64,000 nucleotides of DNA, taken from Lineus longissimus (taxonomy: Eukaryota > Nemertea > Pilidiophora > Heteronemertea > Lineidae). This document shows positions 12,122 through 25,300 of the stretch, in pieces (positions within the stretch are counted from its first letter, which is position 1; each line of letters begins with the position of its first letter). The DNA lies in the NCBI RefSeq assembly GCF_910592395.1, contig NC_088311.1, positions 22,600,646 through 22,664,645 on the forward strand, read 5' to 3'. The position numbers and the translations under genes are program-made. Under the pieces are notes generated by a model. The model did not search any database. It was not told the DNA's origin and saw only the letters and a list, made by a program, of their open reading frames with translations.

Positions 12122-15100
12122 GTTGACTTATCGGGCGTATGCTGTCTAGGCCGGTGGAGTTGGCCCCGATCAGCCGGCCCAGGACGTCACTCGATCACTG
12201 CCGGCAGCGCGGGACTCCCTGGTCCCGATTTCGTCTCTCAACTGGCACGCTTCACCTAGGCGTCCCTTTAAATACCCAGCACTTGGCTTTGTGTTTGCGC
12301 TCGAGCGAGACGAGGGTGGCACGAGCCGAAAACCTGGTGATAACAATACTTGCCTATTGTTTAGCCAGCATCAATGCTTTCAATACTGACGCGTGCCCTC
12401 CACGTGGTACCCCAGGCAGTTTTGGACAATAGGTACAACAATGAACTAGTCCCATGTAGGGGTGTGTGGGTCCGAGCAGATGGTGTCACATTCTGACCTC
12501 GCAAAGTACCAAAATATGCCCATCTTTGACCAGAAATCGACTACCTTCATATATCGGACGCCATGTTGGTTTTTATCGATTTTGCCTGGTCGTTGTTGGT
12601 TATGAACCCGAGGAGACGCGGTTCTGGTAATACTGATGTGTGATGTGAACATTATGATGTTGCGGCGGCGCGTTCGCTATACTACACGTAGAATATCACT
12701 GCGCCACAGGGAATCAGACGATTTCTCAATCTTTGTGATATTGTCAAATGTTATAAGTTGGTTAGATATGGTAGGCTATGAATTCAATTTCAATTCAAAG
12801 ACTGCCAGCAGAGGTTTTAGCGTCCCGCGCAATCAACCCCGGTTTACTGTTAAACGACTGGAGACTGTGGTAACTATGACAACACATTGTCGCTGACTGA
12901 ACCTGTTGCATCTAATTCGAGATGTCTCTATTTCCTTCACCTTCTATTTCCAGTGATGTTACTGTCACCGGGCACTGTCAACACTGTCTTGATCTTCTTT
13001 CTGACCTGGTTGTGACTTTGTCCCTATAATATTTGGATGTATGGAAATTATTTTCATCATTCAATTACTACGGAATCTGCATCACAGGTTACCTTAATTG
13101 GTCATCTCGGAAGTGATTTTTTGCGTGTTTTCAACACAATAGTAACAACTTTAACCATCGATGGCAGTACTGCATTTAATAACACATTTCGGATTTCACT
13201 GCTGAAGAAAATCTAGGATAAGGTCTGAGTGGATGCCTCGCCAAGCGTATGCTGGTTCGAACAGCCGTCTCAAACTACACAAATACCATCATCGTTCACT
13301 GCGCTGTGCTGATGATGTTGAGCAAATCAACCCAGTTTTACATTACAAACATTGAATGACTTGTACCAAGAATTACTAAAGAATAGTCTTTATTAATTCT
13401 TGCTTGAACATATGAAGTGGAGCACGAATGGTTCAAGCAGGCTTCAGATGGAAAGCGTTTCATGGGGGCCGTCAGCTGCGGGCGGAATTATTGTCCGCCA
13501 TGCCCAGTGTATATAGAACGACACGGGGCAATCATTTCAGTCAACCGGTGTGCACATTTTCGGCAATTCTATGGGCCTGCCCCTCCACCCCTATTCAGAC
13601 GACCCATCTGTCTCTTTCCCTGGCCCGGCACGCGCTCGTAATCGGATGAGCCGGGTATTGTTTGGTCCGGGGCAGCTGGGACCGCACGAGCCATGGCAAA
13701 GCTGGAGGACAATACCGGGCCACGTGCCATGAACCCAGGCTAAACATAACAATACCGATTATATTTGGCGATAATTATAATATGAACTATTCTCAGCTAA
13801 ATGAGAACAACTTCGATTTTGTGTCCCAATATACTGGGTTAGGTAAACTTGAGGTCATGGACCATGGATGTACCGTAGATTCGGGTGTGACAAAGACAAT
13901 AGATGAAGCGTCACAACCGCTTTGTCATACGGGTAATAAATAGACGAAGGACCACCGCTGGGACGTTATCACCCTGAATCTAATTAACACAGCCTTGTAT
14001 TCTTCTTCATTAACACTTGTTGAATATATTTCCGTAATCAGTTGAATAGTTGAGTAACATGTAATAATTGGACGAAGACAATGAGACAACCGGAGACAAT
14101 CCGACCTGTCTAATTCGTATAAACGCTTGATTGAGACGGAGTATATCGCAACTGTCTTTGTGATGATGAGAGTATAATGTACACATACATTGTACTCAGA
14201 ATCAACATTGATGTACAGACCGGAAGAGTGGGACATTGAAGACTAGTACAACACTGGGGCAACCCATGAAAATCCATCCATTGCCAAAACGTGTTATAAA
14301 CATCTCATCGGTGCGTATTGTTTGCATGACCAACGATGTGATAATGAGGAAGTTTATAGGGCCTGTGTCATCCTGGTGTCCTGAGACGGAAGAATTGGTC
14401 GCCGGACGAAGACGAATAGACAATAGACAACCCGTAACAATCAATAGGTTTAACTTGTTATAAACGTTTCACCGAGTTGTGGTGACGAGTTTCAATGCCT
14501 GCGAATCCTCCATGGTGACCCGAAATGCGTCGAAAATGCCTAAAGACAATAGGACAATCATGGCCAGTGCCAATGATCTAACTTGTTATAAACGTCTCGT
14601 CGAGACGGGGTATCTACGTTTAGATTGTGATTATGAGTGGTGATGCTTGCCAATTCAAGTGCCCTGAATTGGGAGATTGGGTCGAAGATAACCAAGGGCA
14701 TAATCAGACAATCCACAAGCCAACATGTTACAGACGTCTAATTGAGACCGAGATTATACAGCTTCGTGAGTGTGATGTGAGTGTACCCGAGTAATAAATC
14801 TGGGCTACGTTCGGGAGACCGAGACAAGACGGTGGACACTGAATAACCTTTACACCGGCCATCAATTAGGATTGTCTCTATACGAGCCATGCTTGGTTTA
14901 TTGTCCATCCTCGGGTTGAGGGACGTCCCAGCCTTTCGTGTGGGATGGCCTGACCTTGTGACGACCCTCATGAAGGAGGGAGGGGATGATGAACTCAATG
15001 TAACTTTCTCGGTTATTTTGAGCATCGACGTAACAGTAATCAGTGTCCGAGTCCTGTTATAAAGTGTGCTACTGTTTGATGAAGGATTATAAAGGTGCAT

Positions 15101-16400
15101 CATTTTAGAGACATATTGCCATCGCTATACAGATGAGGATAGAGTGTACCGTGGACAAAGAACTCTTTCATTGTTCTGAATCTCTGAGGTTCTGATAGTC
15201 ATAAGTCTCTATCGAACCACATCTTAATCAGTCACAATAGTACACTCCAGACGCAGTGGATCGATCATTTTCAGGCATGTCAGGGTGGAATAGGTTTCGT
15301 GATGAGGTGCCCACTGGCAGCTGTTCGAATCGGGGTCGATCAACCAACCGTGAAGGCACGCGATGGGCTGAAAAGACCTCCGCGTGACGCGCACATCGCC
15401 ATGGACCATTTAATCCGCCACCATCCCCTTCATTATTTCGGTGACACCCGGTGTGGGTTTTTTTTCGGAGAAAATGTAACAACTGTTGAACGAGGCCTCT
15501 CGAAATCGGTCAGAGTTCGGAAAAATGTTTCGTTTTTCTGTCCACACGACCGTGTCCATCTAACACCTTGTCTTTCGTTGGTTTTTTGGCTCTCTGAGCG
15601 GCGGTTAGCACAGGCATCTACATGATGTTGGGGCGTGAAACTCTGATGTAAAGATTGGGCTGTCGCCGTGGCTTGGTTTTAGGCAAGTGATAGAGGCCAA
15701 CTTCAGGCGCTACATTTATTATCAAGTAATTTTGAGAAGTATAGTTCACAGAAGCCAGTCCTCTGAACAGCGAAACGAGTACCAGCACATTGGGTTACAA
15801 GGGTGCGTCAACGCCTCTAAGATATTTTTAAAGTTCTCACAGGTCATTCCTCGTCTCTCCGTTCAGTGGGCAGCTCATGGACATAGTCTCCACAATCAGG
15901 TCACGTACCTCAATAATTCAAGTCCGTTATCATTCAGAGTTGTGATTTTAATCACAACTCAAAATGGTTAAAACCATTTTGGGTTTTTACCTCATTTTAT
16001 CAAACTCATTCTTGTACAGTTACGACCAGAACTCGTCGGATACTGATTTCGTCAAAACCTCCATTTTCCATACTATACGGTGGCCAAAACGTAGGCGTCG
16101 TTGGACCACTGTGTAATCATGCACTTATGCTACAATATCATGCATTGAAATACACAGGGGGACACGAAATTATTCATGATCTCGGACCCCGCTGAACAAT
16201 AGGGCAACCCAAACAATGCGGTGGCACGCGCGTCCTCGAATGGACGACAAAGGGTCCCGCACGCCTAAACCTCTAGGTTAACAATATGGGAGAGATTTTA
16301 GTCACATCCACCTGTGTCGAGGGGACAGACAAAGACTTTATTATACGACGAATATGCATGGGTCTATTTTAAGTACATAAGGTTACAAATGGAATTATTT
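12122..16400. other. gene-free interval with diverged repeats
   Basis: No supported exon. The 12.1-13.7 kb part is GC-richer just upstream of the SPSB3-like start and may contain its promoter. From about 14.0 to 14.8 kb a diverged unit recurs (AACTTGTTATAAACG, then GAGACGG, with GACAATC words between), which suggests an old degenerate tandem repeat with a period of roughly 130-150 bp. Confidence 0.45.
15937..15981. repeat. two adjacent perfect hairpins
   Basis: GAGTTGTGATT at 15937-15947 and its exact complement at 15950-15960 form an 11-bp stem with a TT loop. Immediately following and sharing one base, CAAAATGGTT at 15960-15969 and its complement at 15972-15981 form a 10-bp stem with an AA loop. 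A T-rich stretch follows. No gene is attached. Confidence 0.75.
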
Positions 16401-16409
16401 TGATATCTT

Positions 16410-16960
16410 TAGATTGAGGACAGGCTTACAGACACCCCACTGAAGACAGTTTCGCAGTATACAGATTGTCGCAATCTCACAGACTCTAGATTGAAGACAG
16501 TCTCCTGACCGCTGGACAAGGCCAATCACAGTCTTCTGACAATGTGGACAAGGACAATCTCACAATCGCAATGACAGGACAAGGACATTCTCATTCTCAT
16601 CATCACAGGGCAATGCCAAGCTAACGTCTATTGACAGCGGTACAACAATCTCGTGGCCTCAGGACAAGGACCATGAGATCTCAGGTTCATGTAGACGGGC
16701 GATGACAACCACAAGACACGGACAATCTCGGTCTCCAAATCCATGCAGGACAATCTAAGTCTCGGACACCAGGACAAAGACAACCTCACAATCTCCGACA
16801 CCAGGACAAGGAACATCCGTCTCATGACGCTATGAACGAGGACCATCCTAGTCTCCTGATACAAAGAAATCTCAAGCCTCCTCAAGATGAAATCGAGTGA
16901 AGATTTCAATTTACTGACTACACATCAGTGGACAATCCCACAGTCATCTCCACCTTGGCA
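16410..16960. repeat. degenerate GACAATCTC minisatellite
   Basis: Words such as GGACAAGGACAATCTCA and AGTCTCCTGACA recur every 25-35 bp through this interval with heavy divergence. The open frame at 16628-16909 on the minus strand is a by-product of this periodic sequence and has no domain. Confidence 0.7.
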
Positions 16961-17061
16961 TAACGGAGACAAGCTCAGAGTTGCTCAGGTTATTAACATG
17001 AGATGAAGTAAATTTCAAAAAGAGAAAAAGCTAACACATTCATTTTACAATGGCTCCAGTA

Positions 17062-17067
17062 TTTATT
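17062..17067 (-). promoter_or_regulatory. candidate polyadenylation signal of EIF3H
   Basis: TTTATT on the plus strand reads AATAAA on the minus strand, about 310 bases downstream of the EIF3H stop codon. It is the nearest good hexamer in the expected direction. Cleavage position is not determined. Confidence 0.45.
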
Positions 17068-17377
17068 TGATACACATCAATATTCAAATTCCTCAACATG
17101 ATTTTACCAACAATTGAACTTAATCAGAAAGTGATCGTTACTTTACATGTTGTGAGATTGCTTTACTTTTCAGAAGGCATAAAAAGATAGATCGGACATA
17201 GTTCCTTGTTGACTACAATGATGGCAAACAATGAGCAGTATTCATCTTCTAAAACTGTGACTAGGAGCAGAGTCACAATAGGATCGTACTGCATCTTTAA
17301 ATCCAAACGAGTTAGAATATCATATACGTGCCATGACCCCATCCCAATTCCAATATAAAACCTAATAGTCCACATTA

Positions 17378-20325
17378 TCATTGCTGAGCTGGTGTATTAC
17401 GTTCCTCTTGTAAACACTCAGACATGAACAATTTGCCGAAACTCTGCGCTGAGAATTCATTTATTTGTTTCGTGTAGCGGTCGATCTGGCTTGAAGTGAG
17501 CAGACTGTCCAACCGAGGGGGTGCGACTAATGGTTTGAACATCTTATTGATGTCATCGTCTCCGAGTGGCTGTTCTCCACGACCTACTCTCGATTGGTTT
17601 TCCGCTTGCTGAAAGGTTGAAATGCACCATTGGTCAGTACAGAAGACAATTATCTATTCTAGGGACATCTATTTCTTGAATGTCTTCTATGGCTGGCATC
17701 CGTCCTCTGCTTGACCTGACACACAGAAATGGAAACTACATCATTCCATCCCATCACCCAAGGCACTATTCTGTTATTCATGACTTGCGATCCACATCAC
17801 CCACCTAAAGGCTCATGAAGCCAAAGATGGGACGCACTATTTTTTAACTCGAGAGTTTAGGGACAGCCTGTTGAAAGAAGGTCTGTACAACATGCCTAAG
17901 TGGCAAGTACTCTGTCAACATGTTAAAGCGCTTGATGTGTGTCTGTTGCGCATAAGCCTACAACAGGTAAAATAGGCCTCAGTATTTTGTCTGAAGCACA
18001 TCTGAGGAGAGGTGCACTGGTACCTTGTTAGGCATAAATGTAAGTGTTAAATGACTACAAAGTTTCAATCTTTGCACCAGTAGATAACACGGATCTCTGG
18101 GTTTAGGCATAAATGTAAGTGTTAAATGACTACAAAGTTTCAATCTTTGCACCAGTAGATAACACGGATCTCTGGGTTCAAGAAGTTATCAATATCACCC
18201 TCCTTACCCTCTTCATGAGATATTGTTGTTTTGCTTGGTTTTGTTTCGCAGCCTGCCTCTGGAAGTTGAAGTATTTGTTGCAGTCTTGACTCAAGTCATC
18301 TACACAACCCATCAACAGTTTGGTCTTCTTCTCCAAGTAGGAACTAGGAACAGAATTAGAAATTGTTAAACAGACAAAATACACCAATCACAAGAACCTT
18401 TATTCCAATGGGTGATTTACCACAAAGTCGTAAAAAAACCCATCAGAATATCAAGGAGCTAGGCACACAACGCTAAACCCAACTTGGTCTATCAAGGACG
18501 AGATGGTTACAATAGATACATGAACTTGACTGTGAACGTTGTTTGCTCAGATTACGTCCTAGTCCAAGTTCTTACCTGGTTGCTAGATCCAAGAACTGAG
18601 TTGTCTGCGGAGCAGATGGCGCCATTTCCTCAAGATCACAGAGCAGCACGTTGCAGAGGTGAGAGTTCCTCAGCACCACGGGGATCTCCTGAAACATCTT
18701 GTTGAAACTCATCTTAGAAGCCTTGATGCTGAAAAGAGCATTGGATTGTTACATCAAGAATGAGGCCTCTTCTTCTTTAGCTTGCTTTCGTAACATTCAC
18801 ACATATTCTAAACCTGAAAAGTTTGCACCTTTCTACTCTTGAGGTTTGCAAAATTGAGAAACATGAGTAGCTTGTGATGGACTCTACCTCTGGCCAAAAA
18901 CAGAGTCATCAGGCCTGTTAACTCAACCGGCTCCTTACCGTTGTGGCATGTAAAAGAAACCACTCGTCCGTCCTGGAGAGAAATACTCCCTGACTGAAGA
19001 ATAGCACCACCAAGGGCAGAGCGAGCACTGTAGAAGAAGAATTAATCAGAATATGTCAATCATACCTTTCTGGTGAGAAATCTGTAGACTCGTAAAGCTC
19101 CATCATGGCCTGAGTCAACCTAAAAGCTTTGAGGGAAAGCTGTCCTTTAGTAGTTCTATTGGGATCTGCAAGGAAAAAGAGCAATATTTAGAGCATTATT
19201 TCGAAATCTCTCAGAAGGAATCTGGCTTCGAAGTTGAAAACACACAGAAACTTAGGCCGGGTGAAATGTTCAACTGGATTCTCGTTGAACCTTTTCTTAA
19301 ATCAGGACAGAGGGACTTTTTATTTTTATTATTTTATTGATTGAAGACGTCAGTGGACACATTTCAAAGGGAAAGTCCGTCCACACCACAACCTAAGGAC
19401 AGATGCCTCCTCTAACACACAATAGATTATTAAAAGAAATCTGTAGAATCATGATTTATTTCATCAGGAATCATAATCACATAAAAGAAGTGCTTTTGTT
19501 TTGAAGGATTTCAGCCAGTCCTTACCATAAATCAGTACAACGGATTCCTCTATAGAATGTTGATAGATGAACTGCGACTCAAGGAAAGCACGGTTGATGA
19601 ATGAGCCGAGGTTGGTACTCTGGTACCAGCCGACGTGGAGGTGGTCAATGTTTACATGACGTAGGTTCTTCATCATCTCCATTTGGTACTGGACTGGAAT
19701 TAGATAGAATAAGATTGGTTGGAAAAACTTGTTTGAAAAAATAGATACTAAAATAGTATGATTCCAACCAAAGTTGAGTGTCAAGAGACACAATCAAATA
19801 GACAAAGGAAACAGAAAATTTCAGTACCTTCATCAAATTCTTCATCTTCATTATGCCTTGGGAATGGGAAACAATTGGTGATTTCAAGAATTTTATCATT
19901 TGCCGTCTCAGCAACTAGTCCAAGTAGGACACCCTGTACAAGGTCTGAGCCACCTGCCGACTCTTCATGACAGTGTTTGATGATCTTGAGGGCAACCTGC
20001 AAGTGCAATGGACAGAAAGTTATTTGGGTATGGACCAGTGTTTTGAGGTTGCAGAACAATCACACCAGTGGACCTCCCACTGGTTCACAAAATTTTGAAT
20101 TTGAATTTGAATTCGAAAACAGCAACAGGAGTTGAAAACCGGCAACAAAAAGGGGTCATTTTCGTTGGAAGTATAGGGTTGGGGTAGGACAGATTACATT
20201 CTTCGGGTAGAGTGGAGTTCGAACTATCACTGTAAGACAAATTTAGGGAGAAATTCACAACGTACCAGCCCATCGATCTGAACATACTGAATCAAATTGT
20301 CACGGCTGGCAGCTTTGGACGCCAT
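17378..20325 (-). CDS. EIF3H: eukaryotic translation initiation factor 3 subunit H
   Basis: Seven exons join in frame: 20266-20325, 19828-19996, 19526-19693, 19066-19165, 18576-18728, 18208-18343 and 17378-17608, giving 338 residues (human about 352). All junctions are GT-AG and phases agree. The product starts [20 protein letters not shown]. It carries the MPN domain (about residues 15-150, with [17 protein letters not shown] and [12 protein letters not shown]) without a complete JAMM metal site, as expected for this non-catalytic subunit. The C-terminal half holds NSHLCNVLL and a coiled region before the conserved tail [10 protein letters not shown]...SFGKLFM. eIF3h sits in the eIF3 octamer with its MPN partner eIF3f and supports 40S recruitment of mRNA. 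The start codon lies in an AAAATGGCGTC context that is also a YY1-type motif. The gene diverges from UTP23. Confidence 0.96.
18028..18177. repeat. 75-bp perfect tandem duplication in an EIF3H intron
   Basis: The block beginning TTAGGCATAAATGTAAGTG at 18028 is repeated at 18103 with essentially no difference. It lies in the intron between exons 6 and 7, and the second copy ends about 30 bases before the exon 6 donor on the minus strand. Near-identity implies a very recent event or an assembly artefact. Confidence 0.9.
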
Positions 20326-21006
20326 TTTGGAAGAAAAGGGACTACAACAATTTCATTTCTCTTTTTTAGATACAGTACAAAATGGTAATTTTTGCATATC
20401 AAATTGTAGCTATTTTTTATCATAAGATTATCAAGTATTTCTTATTTAAAATGTATTGTTGCTTTGTGAGTAAATCGCATTTCTTTGTTGTCTCGTCCTG
20501 CGTGGTTTCATGAGATTCAAGATGGCTGCGACCATGTGAAACATGTCCTGAGATTTTATTGAAGATTTCTTACAATAACTATGATGTAAGCCAACATGAT
20601 TCGCTATGTTCTTGGTGCAAGCATCGCCTCTAAGTATTGAGCAGAAAATAATCTATTGGCCAACATTATAGCCTTTTAAAATTCTTTGAAACGTGAGAAC
20701 ATATATCATCCCATGCATCATGTACATGCAATGCATGCAGAGTGTACATTACTATAAAATAACTATGCACCAACATTCGGGCAACAAACATTAAAATAAT
20801 TCATTGCGTACTGTACATTTGAGCATTGAAATTATCTGATAGCATGCTTTAAGACGGAGAAAAGCCAAGGTTATGACATAACCAACGGTCACGACCCAGG
20901 CCAAGTCCAAGCTTTATCAGGTTACCAAAAAAACCATCCATTAAATCTTCAGAGGAAAAACCTGTAACTTTTTTTCTCATTTCAGTTGTAATTTCAAACC
21001 ATCAAG
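20326..21006. promoter_or_regulatory. putative bidirectional promoter of EIF3H and UTP23
   Basis: 680 bases separate the two divergent start codons. CAAGATGGCTGC at 20518-20529 (plus strand) and AAAATGGCGTC over the EIF3H start (minus strand) both match the YY1 core (AANATGGCNGC type) that often marks start regions of housekeeping genes. On the UTP23 side, TTTCAG before 20986 is a good acceptor and GTAAGC near 20585 a plausible donor, so UTP23 probably has a 5'UTR exon near 20510-20584 and an intron. The ATG within the 20518 motif would open a six-codon uORF. No TATA box is obvious. Confidence 0.6.
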
Positions 21007-22356
21007 ATGAAGATAAAGCGAAACCACCATGTGCACAGGGTCTTGACATTCTACAAAAACAGCTTTGGTTTCAATCCACCTTACAATGTTTTGATTGATG
21101 GAACATTCTGCAAGGCAGCACTGTCACATCAAGTGAACATTAGTGAACAGACACCAAAATATCTTGGTGCAGAAGTAAAATTTTACACAACTGCTTGTGT
21201 GAAAGCAGAATGTAAAGCGTTTGGTAAGTGCAGAGCAGGCCATGTTGTTCCATTCAATTTTGAAAGCACACTAAAACTGCACCTCTGAAGAGGACATTAG
21301 AAACTGGGCAGTTCAAACAACTTGGCTGCAGTTCATTCCTATTGCCCTAGCCTCCTGTTCTGTTGATCCTCATCTAGTTGTCCTTGGTCTGCTTGGATGC
21401 CTAATGTTCTTATTTCATTTGAACTATTTTTACCACAATCAAACTTCTTTTGCAGGAACTCTCTTGTTTGGTCCTTGGAAAATATTACAACAATTTGAAG
21501 AGAAACCCTGTGGTCATGCCAATCCAGTTCCTGCTTCCAAATGTCTTTACAAACTACTGAAGAGAAAGAAAAACCAGGGGAAATACATGCTGGCCACTCA
21601 GGTATGAAAGGAAGGCACCCATTTTAGGACGGATCCGGATCATGATCCTGTAGGCTGTGAAGGCTTACTGTCAGATTTACGTCTCCAAAAATCCATCTTA
21701 AATCTGTTAAAAGACGAAAGACACAGCACCCCAGCTAGGCATGGATGCAAATACCTACCACCTTAGCTTGTCTTCTAATCTTAATTGCACTCTTTTGTAT
21801 CCTCCCATCGTCTCTGTGCTTATGGTAGAAGGGAAGGGTTAGAATTCAAAATATAGCAAAAACTAACAGACTATTCCTCTGTTTTTTTATGATGAGAAAA
21901 GGCAACACAAATCCTTTGATTTTGACCTGATGATACGTGGGAAACCAATTTTAGAAATTTTACTTTTTTTTTCAGGACCCAGAATTGAGTGAAGTTATTC
22001 GCATTCGTCCTGGAATCCCACTGTTGTATATTTCCCACAAGGCCATTAACCTTGAAAAACAGTCCAACACATCTCAAGAAGTCGCGGACCGAACTTTGCA
22101 CCAAAAACTAGAACCTGTGACCCAACACAAAACTATTGAAAAATTAAAGGTGAAAGAACTGGGTGAAAGTGCTGATGACTCTAAACCTAAAAAAAGGAAA
22201 CGAAAAGGTCCACCTGGACCGAATCCTTTGTCTTGTCAAAAGAAAAAGAGAAAAATGACAGTGAGTTCCCCGGGTCCTGATGCTGCTACTGCTGCTGCTG
22301 GAAAAAAGAAACGAAAACGTCACAAACGGAAAAAGGGTGCTTTAGTGTCTTCATGA
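21007..22356 (+). CDS. UTP23: rRNA-processing protein UTP23 homolog
   Basis: Three exons, 21007-21223, 21456-21601 and 21976-22356, join with GT-AG borders and consistent phase to give 247 residues (human about 249). The N-terminal PIN-like domain shows FYKNSFGFNPPYNVLIDGTF with the acidic LIDG motif. A Cys/His cluster (KPCGH...SKCL) corresponds to the UTP23 zinc-binding motif, followed by YMLATQ and then IRIRPGIPLLYI. The C-terminus is Lys/Arg-rich, with the family word GPNPLSCQKKKRK serving as nuclear/nucleolar signal and RNA-binding tail. UTP23 acts in the small-subunit processome in 18S rRNA maturation and snR30/U17 snoRNA release. It is head-to-head with EIF3H, so shared regulation is likely. 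Confidence 0.95.
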
Positions 22357-25300
22357 CTTGAACCCTGCTTAATGTCATGATCATGCCAGAGACAATTTTT
22401 GTTTAAAACAATTATTGTAGATTGATCCACAAATAGATGAAGAATCTTTCTACTTTTGAATCGTAGTGGTAACTACAATAACTATTGAAGACTCGGATGT
22501 GTTGTTTTTTTTAATTTTTGTTGACCGTTCAGAACCACGATTGTTATTAGATATGAAAAAAGTATTCATGATTCCTCCAAAGAACAGTTAATCCTGTGAC
22601 CTGCTGACTGGATGTGACGGTCTCCTGACATATGGCATGGTTGAGACAGTCTACCGACATCAAATTGGCTGTAAAAGTCTCTTGGCCTACCAAACTGGTT
22701 GTGACGAATCGACCATCTCTCGAAATCAGACTGGTTCTGACTCTCTTTTGGCATATCGGAGTGGTTGTTGTGACTGTCTCTCTTGTCATATCGGAGTCGT
22801 ATTGGTGGTCTCCTGATATGGTTGTGACAAGATTTTGACGTCAGGCTGGTTGTGACCGTCTTTTGAAATATCAGACTGGTTGTGACAGTCTCGGCATATC
22901 AGACTGTTAATACAGTCTTGGCATTATCAAACTGGTTGTGACAGTCTCTTTACATGGTTGTGACTATCTATTGACATCGAACTGGAATTGTGACAGTCTC
23001 CTCAGCCTCAGCCGTCCACCATCTTGGTTGCCTTTGTTTATTCAAGTTGCCCGGTAGAAATTTTGCCGAGATGCGGGTACAGATATGTACACAGCAATGT
23101 AGACACTGTCAGTGGTATGTTTTCAACCAGGCGACCAAGATGGCGGTCAGCCGATGGGTTGATAGCTTCATGGCATGATGAAATAGCCCGAGTAAGAGAA
23201 AACAAATTTTGCATAAGACTACCGTACTTGACTGAGGTCATTACCCGAGGTTATTATAACGACTTAATCAAATAAAGTTTTATATATATGGAATGATTGC
23301 GATTTTTCCACTATTTGCTCTCCAAATACGACGTTTCAAGGATTTAAAAAAAATAAATCCTTTCATTTGCTCAGGTGTGTATATTCTTGCGGTTTTTCCC
23401 GAAGGCCTTTTTCAAAATAACGATAAGCCCGGGGACTTTTCGAAGGGTTTAAAGCCTGGCTATGTCCACAGGTCATCGATACGCACTTTTAAGGTCTCTA
23501 TATAATGTAACGTGTTATGTGGCCTTAATAAAACAGTTCGATAAAGTAAGTTCTTTGATTGCGTTCATCACTTTGACCCGTCCTCGCAGACACATCATCG
23601 GAATAACTGTGAAAATGTAAGTTTTAGGATTGTCTTTTCAGGTTAAACATCGGTCCATTGGAGTTCCTGTATCCTGGGCAGTTGTCAGTGTGTTTAGGGT
23701 AGGACTTGTGGAGGTGGTCTAAGTCTCAATGATAACATTGCTATGATTGTGAAACACTCGGTGTTGTGGGCGATCGCATTGTTCCAAGTACCGGGTAACG
23801 TGGGAGATGAACCGAAATCTTGTGGTCTTTAATCTTGCCAAATTGGCTAAACCAGCCACATTGATTTGACTGATGACCCCTTATTTCTTGTTACGTGCAT
23901 GTTTAATTTAGTCTTGAATTAGATTTAAAAAATGCGAAATAGCCTTCACGGGCTACGCTCGCAGCGGTTGAATGATGTCTAAACGCGCTCAAAGAACGAT
24001 TTCTGTCGCTACGACATGCGACGACAGGAAGACGATTGTGAGTGGAAATGCAGCCGCTGGATCACATGAAATAAGGTTAAATTGCTTTTTTGCGGAGCAC
24101 GCTTCACTCATTGCGAGTTGTGGAGCTGACGTGCGTGTGACTGATCCACAGATATTGTGAGTGTAAACATCAACTTGTTGGACACGGCGACCTTTTGAAC
24201 CTCCTCGAACTATCCTCACCATAATCATTCCAATGATGAAAAGATAGATCTAGCCGCTAAAAGGACACTTCGATCATGGGCGTCTAATGCACGTCTAAAC
24301 GGTTTTGTGCTTCGATAAACCAACACATCGAACTTTTGAACCCCTCTATACATAATAGACCTTGTTTTAAGTGAGATTCCTTCGAGGTTAATCATTAAAT
24401 GCTTCGTAAAGACTTCTCTGCTCTGTTGGTTATTCATTTCAATCATTGCCACTCTCGCGGATAGACAGGCAATGTTCAATCATTTTTTTACCAAAAAATC
24501 ACTAGAGAGAGAGTTGAACACCGAGTTAATTTTGAGCCTTGCCTCTCAGTGACGAGGACAGTGTCGTTCTTGGAAGGCCCGCGCACACTTTGTGCGACTT
24601 TCGTGTTTCTGACTATAGGCACTGATCGAGGAAGGAACTACATGTACATGCATACATGTATCTCATCTGTATCTAAATATATGCAAAAGCGCCCTCTGTC
24701 ACGCGGATATAAACCTCCTTCCAAAATTCCGGCTCCTCCAACTCCGTCAACTTTCTCACAATTTGGGTCCCACTGTTTTGGGGTATAAGGTTGGACCTGG
24801 TAGCGATCTTGTCTCAGTGTAGTTTTGTTTTGAATGCGTCCTCTCATCGTTTGGGATAGCTGAAATACATATTCACACATTTTCCCCCCTGTTATTCATG
24901 CCCTCCAGCTGCCCATATGGAGACACTAAAATATGGGGAATAAATAAAACGTTACACTGGTGTACAACGTAGTATACATATTCGAATGTTGTGACATTGT
25001 CCTCGGGGCTCAGTGTTAAGGCCAATTTAGGTTGAATGGAAATTTATAGTAATCAGATCACTGACCATCACTACAGCTCGTAAACTAAACGTCAGATATG
25101 ACCCAGTTCATCAGCTACTCCCTCATTGAAATATATGACCCAGTTTTCTTCATGAATATTTAAAAACTCGATATTTCATAGTGAAGAATGCATTATAACA
25201 TATGAACAATACTGTGATTGTATTCCATAACAGATAGTGCTGAGTTTAGATCAGCCATGCAAACACCACACTCGTACACATTAGATATAAATCGCTTGGA

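Noticed and set aside
11180-12259. Plus-strand frames of up to 155 codons
   Set aside because: They are antisense shadows of the SPSB3-like gene.
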